This document shows positions 39,961-49,828 of a DNA stretch of 64,000 nt, piece by piece. Positions within the stretch are counted from its first letter, which is position 1. Each line of letters begins with the position of its first letter. This DNA is from Smittia aterrima. Lineage: Eukaryota > Arthropoda > Insecta > Diptera > Chironomidae. A model generated the notes under the pieces. The model did not search any database, was not told the DNA's origin, and worked only from the letters and a program-made list of their open reading frames with translations. The translations under genes and the position numbers were made by a program. The DNA lies in the NCBI GenBank assembly GCA_033063855.1, contig CP093831.1, positions 26,722,001 through 26,786,000 of the forward strand, written 5' to 3'.

Positions 39961-41562
39961 ATGGAGATCAATTGTGAGTTTACATTTTTTAAGACAAATG
40001 TCTACAGTTGTCTGGTAAATAAAGCAAGCATAACTGAGAAGGATCACGTGATTAAAGAATTTAAAGGAAATCACGAAGAAGGAAGAAGTCACAATGACGT
40101 CAAATGTGTTTGGTTCCTTCGAACAAATATGGATCATTTTCCTCGAGGTCTCGAGAAGCATTTCCCCAATCTCACTGAATTGATTATAACTGACAGTTAC
40201 TTCAAGGAAATTTCTAGAAATGATTTGAATGGACTCGAAGGAATTGTTGATCTTATAATTGAAAGTGGTAAATTGACATCACTGCCCGACGATTTGTTCA
40301 CCGAAATGCCAAACTTACGATCAGTTTCATTCTGCGGCCATGAAATCGAATTCGCATCTTCAAATCTTTTAAAACCTTTGCTTGGAAGAGAAAATGTTAG
40401 AGTGGACCTTCGATTTAACAAAAACATTAATGCATGCTTCTGGCCAAAATGGTATAGTTCATTAGATTCACTTGAAGAGCTCATGAAGTTGATTGACGAG
40501 AAGTGCCTCAAACCAATTGTTGTTCCTGATTCAGAGAAGTTCAACCCAAAAATAAACGAAAACAAAAAATTCGAAGAAATGGAAGCTCCAGAATTATTTT
40601 CTGAATTGCCGAGATCAGCAAAATTTCAAGTGAACGAGAAAACATCAGAACTTGAATCTTCAAGCGTTTTGAAACCTCTGGTTAAAGAACAAACTGAAGT
40701 GACCAATGGAATGAACTTTTTTGGTTTCAAATCCATTGTCAAGGACGATTCTCTCATTTCTCAGAAGTGCATCAAACCTGCTTTACTTGAAAAATTGGAT
40801 GATTCAGAAAGTTTCAATCAAGTTTTAAATTCACGAACATTTTCGTTTAACGCAAACAAAAGTGAATTCAAATCTTCAGAGAAAACCTCGAAAGGAAAAC
40901 CAAATGTCAAAGAAAGTCCTCGAAGTAACATTGACGCTTTCGTTGTAGCAGAAGAAAGGGGCTCCTTGAAGTTAAACGACGTCAAGTGCATCAAACCTGC
41001 TCAGTCACTTCCTAATCCAGCGAACGTTAATCCAAAATTCAAGGAAATGTGGATCTACGGAAAGTTTTCTGATCTCACGATCATCGCAAGCGAAAAGAAG
41101 TTCAAAGTTCACAAAGCAGTTCTGGGAATGAAAAACAAAATTTTTGCTCAGATTTTTGAAGATCAAATCGAAGCGAATGAAATAAAGATTCCAGGTTTTA
41201 GCTCTGAGGCTGTTGAAGCTTTACTCAAATTCATTTACACGAACGAGGTCTCAGAAGAAGGAAACGCAAAGGAAAACTTCGAAATTGCTGACAAATTTAA
41301 AGTCACCGAAATGAAATCATTTTACGAGAAAATTATTTGCGATCAACTTAAATCGAAAGCTTTGGAAACATTTTTGTTATCTCATCGATTCTCATCTCAA
41401 GAAGAAAAGAAGAAAGTACTTCGAAGAATTACCAACGAACTCCAAGAAAATCTGTCAGACGAACTTGTGAATAAGAAGAAAATAACTAAAGGAGTTTCGA
41501 TCGGAGTAATTCTGGTAATTTTCGGAATCTTTGTTCATTACTTAACGCTCCTCATGAAATAA
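39961..41562 (+). CDS. LRR-BTB protein with expanded linker and C-terminal membrane anchor
   Basis: 533 residues, the longest non-chimeric member. MEINCEFTFFK start, LRRs to about residue 160. The linker of about 190 residues repeats the cap-plus-linker theme three times: LIDEKCLKPIV, then SQKCIKPAL, then NDVKCIKPAQ, each preceded by a weak copy of the SSxxLKPL segment. BTB lies about residues 360-460 (SDLTIIASEKKFKVHK, VEALLKFIYTNEV). The C-terminus ends in a hydrophobic segment (VSIGVILVIFGIFVHYLTLL) with only Met-Lys after it, which fits a tail-anchored membrane protein. No N-terminal signal. A partial class 1 block lies upstream. Confidence 0.85.
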   Translation: MEINCEFTFFKTNVYSCLVNKASITEKDHVIKEFKGNHEEGRSHNDVKCVWFLRTNMDHFPRGLEKHFPNLTELIITDSYFKEISRNDLNGLEGIVDLIIESGKLTSLPDDLFTEMPNLRSVSFCGHEIEFASSNLLKPLLGRENVRVDLRFNKNINACFWPKWYSSLDSLEELMKLIDEKCLKPIVVPDSEKFNPKINENKKFEEMEAPELFSELPRSAKFQVNEKTSELESSSVLKPLVKEQTEVTNGMNFFGFKSIVKDDSLISQKCIKPALLEKLDDSESFNQVLNSRTFSFNANKSEFKSSEKTSKGKPNVKESPRSNIDAFVVAEERGSLKLNDVKCIKPAQSLPNPANVNPKFKEMWIYGKFSDLTIIASEKKFKVHKAVLGMKNKIFAQIFEDQIEANEIKIPGFSSEAVEALLKFIYTNEVSEEGNAKENFEIADKFKVTEMKSFYEKIICDQLKSKALETFLLSHRFSSQEEKKKVLRRITNELQENLSDELVNKKKITKGVSIGVILVIFGIFVHYLTLLMK

Positions 41563-41821
41563 ACCTAAAGCAAAATAATTGAAATGTAATCCACGAATTT
41601 CTAAATTCAATATTTATAAAGAACAAATTAAATAAAAAAACTTAAATTTTACTTGAACTTTGTTGGTTTCGTATTTTATTTTCAGAAATTGTATGTAAAG
41701 CATAAACGAAAATCTCTTCGAGTTCTAAATTCATTTTTTAGCTCACCAGATTCCAAATCCTTCAAGACACCCACAACTACTAAAACACGGAAATATCTTC
41801 TTTAGTTTGTGTTAGATTTTC
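41563..41821. other. Intergenic stretch
   Basis: 3' flank with AATAAA near 41630 and a shortened class 1-like region. No other feature seen. Confidence 0.4.
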
Positions 41822-42253
41822 AACGATTTCCGGAATCTCACGATCATTGCTTGCGATAAAGAGTTCAAAGTTCACAAAGCAATTTTAGGAATGCAAAGCG
41901 AAAAGTTTGCTAAGATTATTGAAGATCAAAGCGAGGCAACTGAAATAAAGATTCCTGGTTACAGCTTTGGCTCAGTTGAAGCTTTGATCAAATTCATTTA
42001 CACAAGCGAAGCATCAGAAGATGGAAATGCAAAGGCAATCATCAGAATTGCTCACAAATTCAAAGTCGCGGAAATGAAATCGGTTTACGAGAAAGTCTTT
42101 GGCGATCAGATCAACGAAGAGAATGCCTGGGAACTTTTCCTGTTCGCTCATCGATTTTCATTAGAAAAAACCAAAGTGAAATCATTTCAGCAAATTGTGA
42201 AGATATTTCTTGAGCAAGTTTCAAACAATTTGTTGGCAGCTCGACGTGTTTGA
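41822..42253 (+). pseudogene. BTB-only fragment
   Basis: The BTB reading frame is open from about 41830 (LTIIACDKEFKVHKAILG) to the stop at 42251-42253, but an in-frame TAG lies just upstream and the first ATG (41891) is inside the domain. The LRR part is absent. Otherwise undamaged, so a short BTB-tail protein is conceivable, but a 5'-truncated duplicate is more likely. Confidence 0.7.
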
Positions 42254-42364
42254 GTTAAATTTTCAAGTTTAATAAAATACATTTCTCCAAAAAATTTTAT
42301 TTTAAGTTTGTTTTCGTTACGAATTACAAAGATTATTTAGATTGTTTTCAGAGACTCTGCATTT

Positions 42365-42632
42365 TCAGGGGAGTGAGTCAGAGAACTCCGCTGAGAGGCA
42401 AATCATCATTCACTCGAACACTGATTCACTGATAATGAGTTAAAGGAGATAAATATATTTTAGAAAGTCTCATGAACAAATAAGTAAACATTTGTCTGAT
42501 TGATAGGAAAATTTAATAAAATCTGCAACAACCATTGTAAGTGCATTTACAAAATAATTTTTTCTTCAGTTGTTCAGTGACTTTTAGACTAGAAGGATTC
42601 TTGATTGAAGTAAAAAATAAGTTCAGTTCAAC
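42365..42632 (+). promoter_or_regulatory. Class 3 upstream block
   Basis: Contains TGAGTCA (42374-42380) in GTGAGTCAGAGAACTC, then CACTGATAATGAGTTAAAGG at about 42427, and TTTTTCTTCAGTTGTTCAGTGACTTTTAGA before the ATG. The block recurs before the units at 46105 (TGAGTCA 45840-45846) and 47167 (46902-46908). A short piece, CTGATAATGAGTT, is also upstream of the MBF2-like gene (50717-50729). GATAAT and TGAGTCA suggest GATA-factor and AP-1 input, by motif only. Confidence 0.5.
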
Positions 42633-43922
42633 ATGTCGATCAATTGTGATTTTATGGTTCGTTCATTTTATTCAGAGGATTTCTACACGTGCAAAGTATC
42701 CGAAGCAAATATAACAGAGAAGGATCATGTGATTAAAGAGTTCAAAGGAGTTCACTTAAAAGGAAAAAGTCACGAAGACGTCAAACGCATTTTCTTCTAC
42801 AAAACAACTGTGAACCATTTTCCACGAGATCTCGAGAAACATTTTCCTAATCTCACTCATTTGCAAATTAGTGAATGTGATCTCAAGGAAATTACAAGAA
42901 ATGATTTGAAAGGACTCGAAGGGTTGGTTGGTCTTTCAATTGAAAATTGTGAACTGATATCTTTGCCAGACGATTTGTTCACTGCAATGCCAAATTTACG
43001 AGAAGTTTCATTCGATCACAATAAAATCGAGTTCGCATCTTCAGAACTTTTAAAACCTTTGATTGGGAGAGGAAATCTTACTGTGAGCCTTCGAGGAAAT
43101 AAAAGAATCAATGCTTGCTACTCCCCAGGAAAATACACAATTCTTGGATTCTTTTCTCTATTTTTCGGAGATGTTTATCCAAAATCACTTGAACAGCTGA
43201 TGAAGATGATTGACGAGAAGTGTATTAAACCAACTCCGCCAACTCCAGATCTTATTGATACCATCTCTTCTTCAGCAGACCTTGAAGAAAGCAGAAGCTT
43301 TTGCGCTGAAGAAATCGATCCCTCAGAAGCTATTGAAGATCTAGTGAAGCAGTTGGTATCACTTAAAGAACTTTTATTGCTGAATGATGAGAAATGTCTC
43401 AAATCTTCGCTGTCCTCTGTTCCTGATGACGTGGACTTTAATAAGATAATCAAAAATCTGTGGCTTTCCGGAAAATTCTCTGATCTCACGATCTACGGAG
43501 ACGAAAGAAAATTCAAAGTTCACAAACCAATTCTGGGAATGAAAAGCGAAGTGTTCGCTCAATTCTTTGAACAACAAACAAAAGCGACTGAAATTAAAAT
43601 TTCAGACTTCAGTTCAGAGCATGTTGAGTCTTTGCTTAAATTTATTTACACGAATGAATGTTCGAGAGTTGGAAACGCAAAGGAAAACTTCAAAATTGCC
43701 AATAAATTTAAAGTTCAAGCGATGGAAAGGATTTACGAGAAAATCATTTACAAACAAGTTGACGACTCAAACGCTTTGGAAACTTTCTTGTTCGCTCATC
43801 GATTTTCATCGCAACTCCTGAAGAAAAAAGCATTCAAACAGATCGCCGAGAAAATTCCGGAATTATCAGAAGAACTCATGGAAGATCCCGAGGAATTGAA
43901 GAAATTCTTGAATTTGCATTAA
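42633..43922 (+). CDS. LRR-BTB protein with duplicated linker
   Basis: 429 residues, intact. Starts MSINCDFMVRSFYSEDFYTC. LRRs to about 160 are followed by the hydrophobic-aromatic LGFFSLFFGD segment shared with the units at 37311 and 44303. The linker holds two copies of the conserved Cys motif (MIDEKCIKPTPP and LNDEKCLKSSL). BTB is at about 290-390 (SDLTIYGDERKFKVHK, VESLLKFIYTNEC) and the tail is LMEDPEELKKFLNLH. Class 3 upstream block. Confidence 0.86.
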   Translation: MSINCDFMVRSFYSEDFYTCKVSEANITEKDHVIKEFKGVHLKGKSHEDVKRIFFYKTTVNHFPRDLEKHFPNLTHLQISECDLKEITRNDLKGLEGLVGLSIENCELISLPDDLFTAMPNLREVSFDHNKIEFASSELLKPLIGRGNLTVSLRGNKRINACYSPGKYTILGFFSLFFGDVYPKSLEQLMKMIDEKCIKPTPPTPDLIDTISSSADLEESRSFCAEEIDPSEAIEDLVKQLVSLKELLLLNDEKCLKSSLSSVPDDVDFNKIIKNLWLSGKFSDLTIYGDERKFKVHKPILGMKSEVFAQFFEQQTKATEIKISDFSSEHVESLLKFIYTNECSRVGNAKENFKIANKFKVQAMERIYEKIIYKQVDDSNALETFLFAHRFSSQLLKKKAFKQIAEKIPELSEELMEDPEELKKFLNLH

Positions 43923-44079
43923 AATAAATAAATTGCTCGTGAAAATTTAAGAAAATTAATTTAAAAGTCGATCATTTGCATAATTTTGATGATTTAATAA
44001 AAATACATTTCTTCAAATTTATTCATAAGAATTACTTTCACCATTAGATTTCCGAGATTATAAAACTCTTTAGAATTTA

Positions 44080-44302
44080 AATCTCAACCAAGGCTAGATG
44101 TTAATGAGTCAGCTCGATTACTCATTGTATAATCTTAAGGAGATACGAGAAAATTCTGATTAAAATAATTATCTTTCCTCAAAAATATGTTTAAACAATA
44201 AATGTCATTTAAAAATCAAAACATAAAAATGTTTTCTTCAGTTGTTTAGAGACTTTCAAATATTAAGGATCTTGAGAGAGAGAAAAATTAATTTATTTCG
44301 AC
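44080..44302 (+). promoter_or_regulatory. Class 2 upstream block
   Basis: Intact copy of the block described at 37060, with TGAGTCA at 44105-44111 and CTTCAGTTGTTTAGAGACTTT near the start codon. The two blocks differ at few positions. Confidence 0.5.
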
Positions 44303-45049
44303 ATGGAGATCAATTGTGAGTTTGGCGTTGGTTCCATTTTTACAATGGAACTCGACACGTGTTTTATAGACGAAGCAAATATAACAGAGAAGGATCATGT
44401 GATTAAGGAATTTAAAGGAATTCGCGAAGAAGGAAAAAGTCACGAAGATGTCAAATGCGTTGAATTCTATCGAACAAATGTGAATTATTTTCCTCGAGGT
44501 CTCGAAAAGCATTTTCCTAATCTCACTCAATTGGTTATTCACGGCTGTGGCATCAAGGAGATTTCAAAAAATGATTTGAAAGGACTCGAGGGACTGACTG
44601 GTCTTCATATTCGAAACTGTCAATTGGAAGCCTTGCCCGACGATTTATTCACCGAAATGCCAAACATAAGAGAAGTTTCATTCTTTGGCAATAAAATCGA
44701 ATTCGCATCATCAGAACTCTTGAAACCTTTGCTTGGAAGAGAAAATGTTAGTGTGAACCTTCGAGAAAACAAAAGCATTAACGCTCAATTCGAGCCAGAG
44801 AAATGCGCAATATCTGCTTTTCTTTCTTTTCTTTTCGGAGATAGTGATCCAAAATCTCTTGAAGACTTGATGAAGTTGATCGACGAGAAGTGCCTCAAAC
44901 CAACTGTGCCAACTGTTTCTGTTCAAGATGAGTTCATTGTAAAGCTTGAAGAAAGAAGAAGCATTGTTGCTGGGAAAATCGATTACTCAGAATCTACAGA
45001 AGCCGTAAAAATGATAGAGACGGGAGATATTTTATGTTTTCCACTTTAA
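44303..45049 (+). CDS. LRR-only truncated family member
   Basis: 248 residues: a complete LRR half (MEINCEFGVGSIFTMELDTC to FLFGD), the linker LMKLIDEKCLKPTVP and the acidic ESTEAV stretch shared with the 42633 unit. Then the frame leaves homology at about residue 234 and ends DILCFPL. The BTB domain is missing; a tiny tail remnant (MKFLNLE-like, about 45140-45167) lies downstream. It may encode an LRR-only protein or be a 3'-deleted pseudogene. Class 2 upstream block is intact. Confidence 0.65.
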   Translation: MEINCEFGVGSIFTMELDTCFIDEANITEKDHVIKEFKGIREEGKSHEDVKCVEFYRTNVNYFPRGLEKHFPNLTQLVIHGCGIKEISKNDLKGLEGLTGLHIRNCQLEALPDDLFTEMPNIREVSFFGNKIEFASSELLKPLLGRENVSVNLRENKSINAQFEPEKCAISAFLSFLFGDSDPKSLEDLMKLIDEKCLKPTVPTVSVQDEFIVKLEERRSIVAGKIDYSESTEAVKMIETGDILCFPL

Positions 45050-45429
45050 CTTTTGACTTATTTATCGAATTTTAATTAAACTTTCGCAACGTAGCCGGTA
45101 ACGAAAAGTTTCATTTTAAAGATGCATTTGTACTGAAGAGCTGATGAAGTTTTTGAATTTGGAATAAAATTGAACATTTCCATAATAAATTTAAGTGTTT
45201 TAATAAAAATATTTTTCTCAAAATTTATTTATTCTTTTTTGTTTTCGCTCATCAAAGATTATTTAGAAAGTTTTCAGAGAAAATCTCTTCTGCGCTGTCA
45301 AAAGATTATAAAAGATTAAAGCTTTTACCGAAACTTGCTCGCGTTTAATTTTGTTTGGTTGGATTCAATTTAAAAAATGAGATTTATACTCGAAGTAAAG
45401 TATAACTGTTTGGCATCTTAAACAACGCG
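45050..45429. other. Deletion scar and flank
   Basis: Carries a remnant of the family tail at about 45140-45167 (AGCTGATGAAGTTTTTGAATTTGGAATAA), a polyadenylation-type signal, and recurrent array 3'-flank sequence. Nothing else recognised. Confidence 0.45.
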
Positions 45430-45690
45430 AGTCTCATAGAGCATTTAAAGATCAACGTCAGGCAACTGAATTAAAATTCAAAATTGCTGAGAACTTTAAA
45501 GTTGCAGTCATGAAAACGATTTACAAAAATGTATTTGCGATCAACTCAACGACTCGAACATTTGGGAAACTTTTATATTCGCTAATCAGTTTGGATTTCA
45601 AGAATTGAAGGAAAAAACTTATCACCAAATGGTCAAGGGAATTTCAGATAATTTGCTGATCTCATTGAATATCTTAAATGTCAAAGTTTA
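45430..45690 (+). pseudogene. BTB and tail remnant
   Basis: Starts with KDQRQATELKF-like sequence, jumps to NFKVAVMKTIYKN, then is frame-shifted through CDQLNDSNIWETF and ELKEKTYHQMVKGIS-like segments. It resembles the tail of the 37856 unit (ELKEKAYHQMIKGIPDD). Deleted and frameshifted. Confidence 0.75.
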
Positions 45691-46104
45691 ATAAAAATAC
45701 ATTTCTTAAGAAAATTTCATTTAAAGTTTGTTTTCGATCTGAAGGCACCAAGGATAATTTAGTTTGTTTTCAGATAAAATTTGTTCTGTCTAGTGAACGC
45801 ATTGTAAAAGAATAAAGCTTAACTGCATTCTCAGAGAAGTGAGTCAGAGGACTCCTCTGAGAGGCAAATCATTATTCACTCGAGCACTTACTCACTGATA
45901 ATGAGTTAAAGGAGATAAATATATTTTAGAAAGTCTCATGAACAAATAGACAGCGTTTCTAAGTAAACAGCATTTGTCTGGTTGATAAGAAAATTCAAAA
46001 AAAAATCTGCAACAAACATTCAAAAGCATTTGCAAAATAATATTTTCTTCAGTTGTTGACAGACTTTGAAACTTAAAGGTTCTCGAAAAAAAAATCAGTT
46101 TGAT

Positions 46105-46818
46105 ATGGAGATCAATTGTGACTTTGTGTTTACTTTTCTAAATTCAGAAGATTTCTACGCGTGCAGAGTAGAAAAAGCAAACATAACCGAGAAGAATTGT
46201 GTGATTAAAAAATTTAAAGGAGTTCACAGTTGGGGATTTTTTAGCAATTACAGTCACAATGACATCCATTTAATTTGGTTCGAGGGTCCAACTGTGAATC
46301 ATTTTCCTCGAGGTCTCGAGAAGCATTTTCCTCATCTCACTCACTTGGGCATAAATGGCGGTGGGGTAAAGGAAATTTCGAAAAATGATTTGAAAGGACT
46401 CGAAGGACTTGTTTATCTTGGCGTTCTAAATTGCGAATTGACATCACTGCCGGACGATTTGTTGACTGAAATGCCAAACTTACGAACAGTTTCACTTTGG
46501 AGCAATCAAATTGAGATCGCATCTTCAGAACTTTTGAAACCTTTGATTGGAAGAGAAAATGTTAGAGTTCACCTTGGAGCAAACAAAAACATTGATGCTA
46601 TGTTCTGGCCAGGATTCCAAGGTTCATTAGGATCACTTGAGGATCTGATGAAGTTAATCGACGAGAAGTGCATCAAACCAATTGTTGTTCCTAATTCAAA
46701 GAAGTTCAACCCGAAAATAAATGAGAACAAAAAGTTAGAAGAAATGAGGGCTCCAGAATTAAGAAGGAAAAATTTCAAACAATTTCAGTTTTATTTAATA
46801 ACCTTTAATATTTTCTAA
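46105..46818 (+). CDS. LRR-only truncated family member
   Basis: 237 residues from ATG at 46105 (upstream in-frame start is not ATG-conserved in the family). MEINCDFVFTFLNSEDFYAC and the LRRs closely match the 47167 unit, including the six-residue GFFSNY insertion. The linker (IKPIVVPNSKKFNPKINEN) instead matches the 39961 unit, so this looks like a recombinant between two array members. The frame ends after NFKQFQFYLITFNIF with no BTB domain. Class 3 upstream block at about 45840-46104. Protein-coding status uncertain. Confidence 0.65.
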   Translation: MEINCDFVFTFLNSEDFYACRVEKANITEKNCVIKKFKGVHSWGFFSNYSHNDIHLIWFEGPTVNHFPRGLEKHFPHLTHLGINGGGVKEISKNDLKGLEGLVYLGVLNCELTSLPDDLLTEMPNLRTVSLWSNQIEIASSELLKPLIGRENVRVHLGANKNIDAMFWPGFQGSLGSLEDLMKLIDEKCIKPIVVPNSKKFNPKINENKKLEEMRAPELRRKNFKQFQFYLITFNIF

Positions 46819-47166
46819 ATACATGAAGTTTCTTTTCGATTCGAAGGCATCAAAGATTATTATATAAGAAAGTTTTCAGAGACTCTGCATTTTCTTGTAA
46901 GTGAGTCAGAGGACTCCTCTGAGAGGCAAATCATTATTCACTCGAGTTCATCTATTCACTGGATAATGAAGTTAAAGGAGATAAATATTGCTTAGAAACC
47001 GATCCCTCATGAATCAAATAAACAGCATTTGTCTGATTGATAAGAAAATTTAATAAAATCTCCAACAAACATTTAAAAGCCTTTGCAAAACAAATATTTT
47101 CTTCAGTTGTGAGACTATTGAAGACTTACGAAGGTTCTTGAATGATGAAAAAGTATTCAGTTTGAT

Positions 47167-48330
47167 ATGGAGATCAATTGTGACTTTGTGTTTACTTTTC
47201 TAAATTCAGAAGATTTCTACACGTGCAAAGTAGAAAAAACAAATATAACTGAGAAGGATCATGTGATTAAAAAATTTAAAGGAGATCACAAAAAAGGATT
47301 TTTTAGCAATTACAGACATGAAGATGTCAAACGCGTTTGGTTCGAGGGTCCAACTGTGAATCATTTTCCTCGAGGTCTCGAGAAGCATTTTCCTTATCTC
47401 ACTCACTTGAAAATAGATAGCTGTGCCCTCAAGGAAATCTCGAAAAACGATTTGAAAGGACTCGAGAGACTTGATAAGCTTGAGATTGTTTATTGTAAAT
47501 TGACATCGCTGCCAGACGATTTGTTCACTGAAATGCCAAACTTAAGAGAAGTTTCATTCTTTTTCAATAAAATCGAGTTCGCATCATCTGAGCTTTTAAA
47601 ACCTTTGATTGGAAGAGAAAATGTTAAAGTTAACCTTCGATACAACAATAAGATTGATGCTTGGTTCTGGCCAGGAAGTTTCTTCAGTTCATTGGAATCA
47701 CTTGAGGAGCTTATGAGGTTAATCGACGAAAAGTGCAGCAAACCTGCTGTGCCAATTCCCTCAGAATCTAATGAAGAACTGACGAAGTTGAGTGATGAGA
47801 ATTGCATCGAATCAGCTCTGCCGGCAGCTCCTGATCACTTGGAATGGAATCCGAAAATCAAAGAAATGTGGCTCTCAGGGAAATTCTCGGATCTGACAAT
47901 CATTGGCGGTGAAAAGAAATTCAAAGTTCACAAGAATATTTTGGGAATGCAAAGCGAAGTGTTCGCTCAATTCTTTGAGAACCAAACAAAAGCAATTGGA
48001 ATAAAAATCGAAGACTTCAGTTCGAACTCCGTAGAGGGTTTACTTAAATTCATTTACACGAATGAGATCTCGAAAGATGGAAACGCAAAGGAAAACTTCA
48101 AAATTGCTGACAAGTTCAAAGTCCCCGAAATGAAATCGATTTACGAGAAAATTATTTGCGAACAAGTTGACGACTCAAACGCTTTGGAAACTTTCTGGTT
48201 CGCTCATCGATTCTCATCTCAACTCCTGAAGGAAAAAGCATTCAAACTGATCGCCGAGAAAATTCCAGAATTGTCAGAGGAATTCATGGAAGATCCCGAG
48301 AAATTGATGAAGTTCTTAAATTTGGATTAA
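47167..48330 (+). CDS. LRR-BTB protein
   Basis: 387 residues, intact. The N-terminus carries the GFFSNY insertion in the first LRR; the linker has a diverged duplicate of the Cys motif (LIDEKCSKPAVP and LSDENCIESAL). BTB reads SDLTIIGGEKKFKVHKNILG with VEGLLKFIYTNEIS, and the tail MEDPEKLMKFLNLD is like the transposon-split unit. Class 3 upstream block. Confidence 0.86.
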   Translation: MEINCDFVFTFLNSEDFYTCKVEKTNITEKDHVIKKFKGDHKKGFFSNYRHEDVKRVWFEGPTVNHFPRGLEKHFPYLTHLKIDSCALKEISKNDLKGLERLDKLEIVYCKLTSLPDDLFTEMPNLREVSFFFNKIEFASSELLKPLIGRENVKVNLRYNNKIDAWFWPGSFFSSLESLEELMRLIDEKCSKPAVPIPSESNEELTKLSDENCIESALPAAPDHLEWNPKIKEMWLSGKFSDLTIIGGEKKFKVHKNILGMQSEVFAQFFENQTKAIGIKIEDFSSNSVEGLLKFIYTNEISKDGNAKENFKIADKFKVPEMKSIYEKIICEQVDDSNALETFWFAHRFSSQLLKEKAFKLIAEKIPELSEEFMEDPEKLMKFLNLD

Positions 48331-48684
48331 AATAAATTAGAATAAAGAAAATCGCCTAAAAATTAAAGAACTTTAATTTAAAATTCGATGCTTAATAAAT
48401 ATTAATGTTTAATAAAAATATATTTCTCTAAATTTAGAAAGTTTTCAACTAAAATCTTTTCCAGCAGAATAATTAACTTAAATGTCCAGAGAAAAAAAGT
48501 TCTTGCTTGGACAGCTTCGGCAAATCGTTTACTCGATTGTCGTCAAGTTTACGAAGAAACTTTATCCACAACAATTACAAGAGCGAATCGCATTTATCAT
48601 TTGAGTGCATTGAAAATATTTTGTTCAGTTCGTGACAGATTTTCAAAGCTAAAGGTTCTCAAGAGAAAAAAAAATCAATTCGAA
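48331..48684. other. Intergenic stretch with a BTB-tail fossil and partial class 1 block
   Basis: About 48525-48575 reads RLLDCRQVYEETLST, matching the LIDGRQAYEEML ending of other members, but has no gene body. ACAAGAGCGAATCGCATTT and TTCAGTTCGTGACAGATTTT before 48685 are a partial class 1 block. Part of the duplicated segment that reappears at 51228-51860. Confidence 0.5.
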
Positions 48685-49785
48685 ATGGAGATCAATTGTG
48701 AGTTTAAGGTTACTCCGCATATTGGAGAGATTTTCTACACGTGCTATGTTACTGAAGCATCCATTACTGAGAGGGATCATTTAATTAAAGAATTTAAAGG
48801 AATTCACGAAGAAGGAAAAAGTCACAGTGACGTCAAATTAATTTGCTTCTATCGAACAAATGTGAATTATTTTCCACGAGGACTCGAAAAGCATTTCCCT
48901 AATCTCACTCACTTATTAAATATTGGCTGTGGCATCAAAGAAATTTCAAGAAACGATTTGAAAGGACTCGAAGGACTTGTTTTCCTTGCTATTATAGAAT
49001 GTCAATTGACATCATTGCCAGACGATTTATTGACTGAAATGCCAAACTTACGAGAGATTTCATTCGATCACAACAAAATCGAGTTCGCATCGTCAAATCT
49101 TTTAAAACCTTTGATTGGAAGAGAAAATGTTTACGTGATCCTTCGATGGAACAAAAATATTGACGCTTCGTTCTCGCCAGAAGCTTCAGATTCATTAGGT
49201 TCACTTGAAGAACTGATGAAGTTGATCGACGAGAAGTGCACCAAACCAATTGTTGTTCCTGATCTCATGGAATCTGATCCAAAAATCAAAGAAATGTGGA
49301 TTTTAGGAAAATTTTCCGATCTCACGATCATCACAGGAGAGAAGAAGTTTAAAGTCCACAAAGAAATTTTAGGAATGGAAAGCAAAGTGTTCGCTGAGAT
49401 GTTTAAAGATCAAATTGAAGAAACGGAAATTAAAATTGAAGACTTTAGTTCTAGTTCAATTGAAGCTTTGTTAAAATTCATTTACACGAACGAGATTTCT
49501 GAAGGAAATGCAAAGGAAAATTTCGAAATTGCTGACAAATTCAAAGTCGCAGCCATGAAATCGATTTACGAGAAAATCATTTTTGATCAACTTGACGACT
49601 CAAATGCTGAGGAAATCTTCTTGTTTGCTCATCGCGTCTCATCTCAACTTTTGATGGAGAAAGCATTTCATTTGATCGCCGAGAAATTTCCAGAATTGCC
49701 AATCAAAATTTTAGAAGATCCTGAAAAGTTGAAGAAGCTGATCGATGCTCGTCGAGACTTGGACGAACTTTTGGAAGACAAATAA
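48685..49785 (+). CDS. LRR-BTB protein in the duplicated segment, intact copy
   Basis: 366 residues from ATG at 48685 (MEINCEFKVTPHIGEIFYTC). LRRs, one LIDEKCTKPIVVPD linker, BTB (SDLTIITGEKKFKVHKEILG, IEALLKFIYTNEIS) and tail PELPIKILEDPEKLKKLIDA ending RRDLDELLEDK. The decayed unit at 51860-52779 is its duplicate; both share the distinctive tail, and the intergenic sequence after them is nearly identical. Confidence 0.86.
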   Translation: MEINCEFKVTPHIGEIFYTCYVTEASITERDHLIKEFKGIHEEGKSHSDVKLICFYRTNVNYFPRGLEKHFPNLTHLLNIGCGIKEISRNDLKGLEGLVFLAIIECQLTSLPDDLLTEMPNLREISFDHNKIEFASSNLLKPLIGRENVYVILRWNKNIDASFSPEASDSLGSLEELMKLIDEKCTKPIVVPDLMESDPKIKEMWILGKFSDLTIITGEKKFKVHKEILGMESKVFAEMFKDQIEETEIKIEDFSSSSIEALLKFIYTNEISEGNAKENFEIADKFKVAAMKSIYEKIIFDQLDDSNAEEIFLFAHRVSSQLLMEKAFHLIAEKFPELPIKILEDPEKLKKLIDARRDLDELLEDK

Positions 49786-49828
49786 AAATGTTTAGATCAG
49801 AAAAAAAAACTTTAAATTAATGTTTAAT

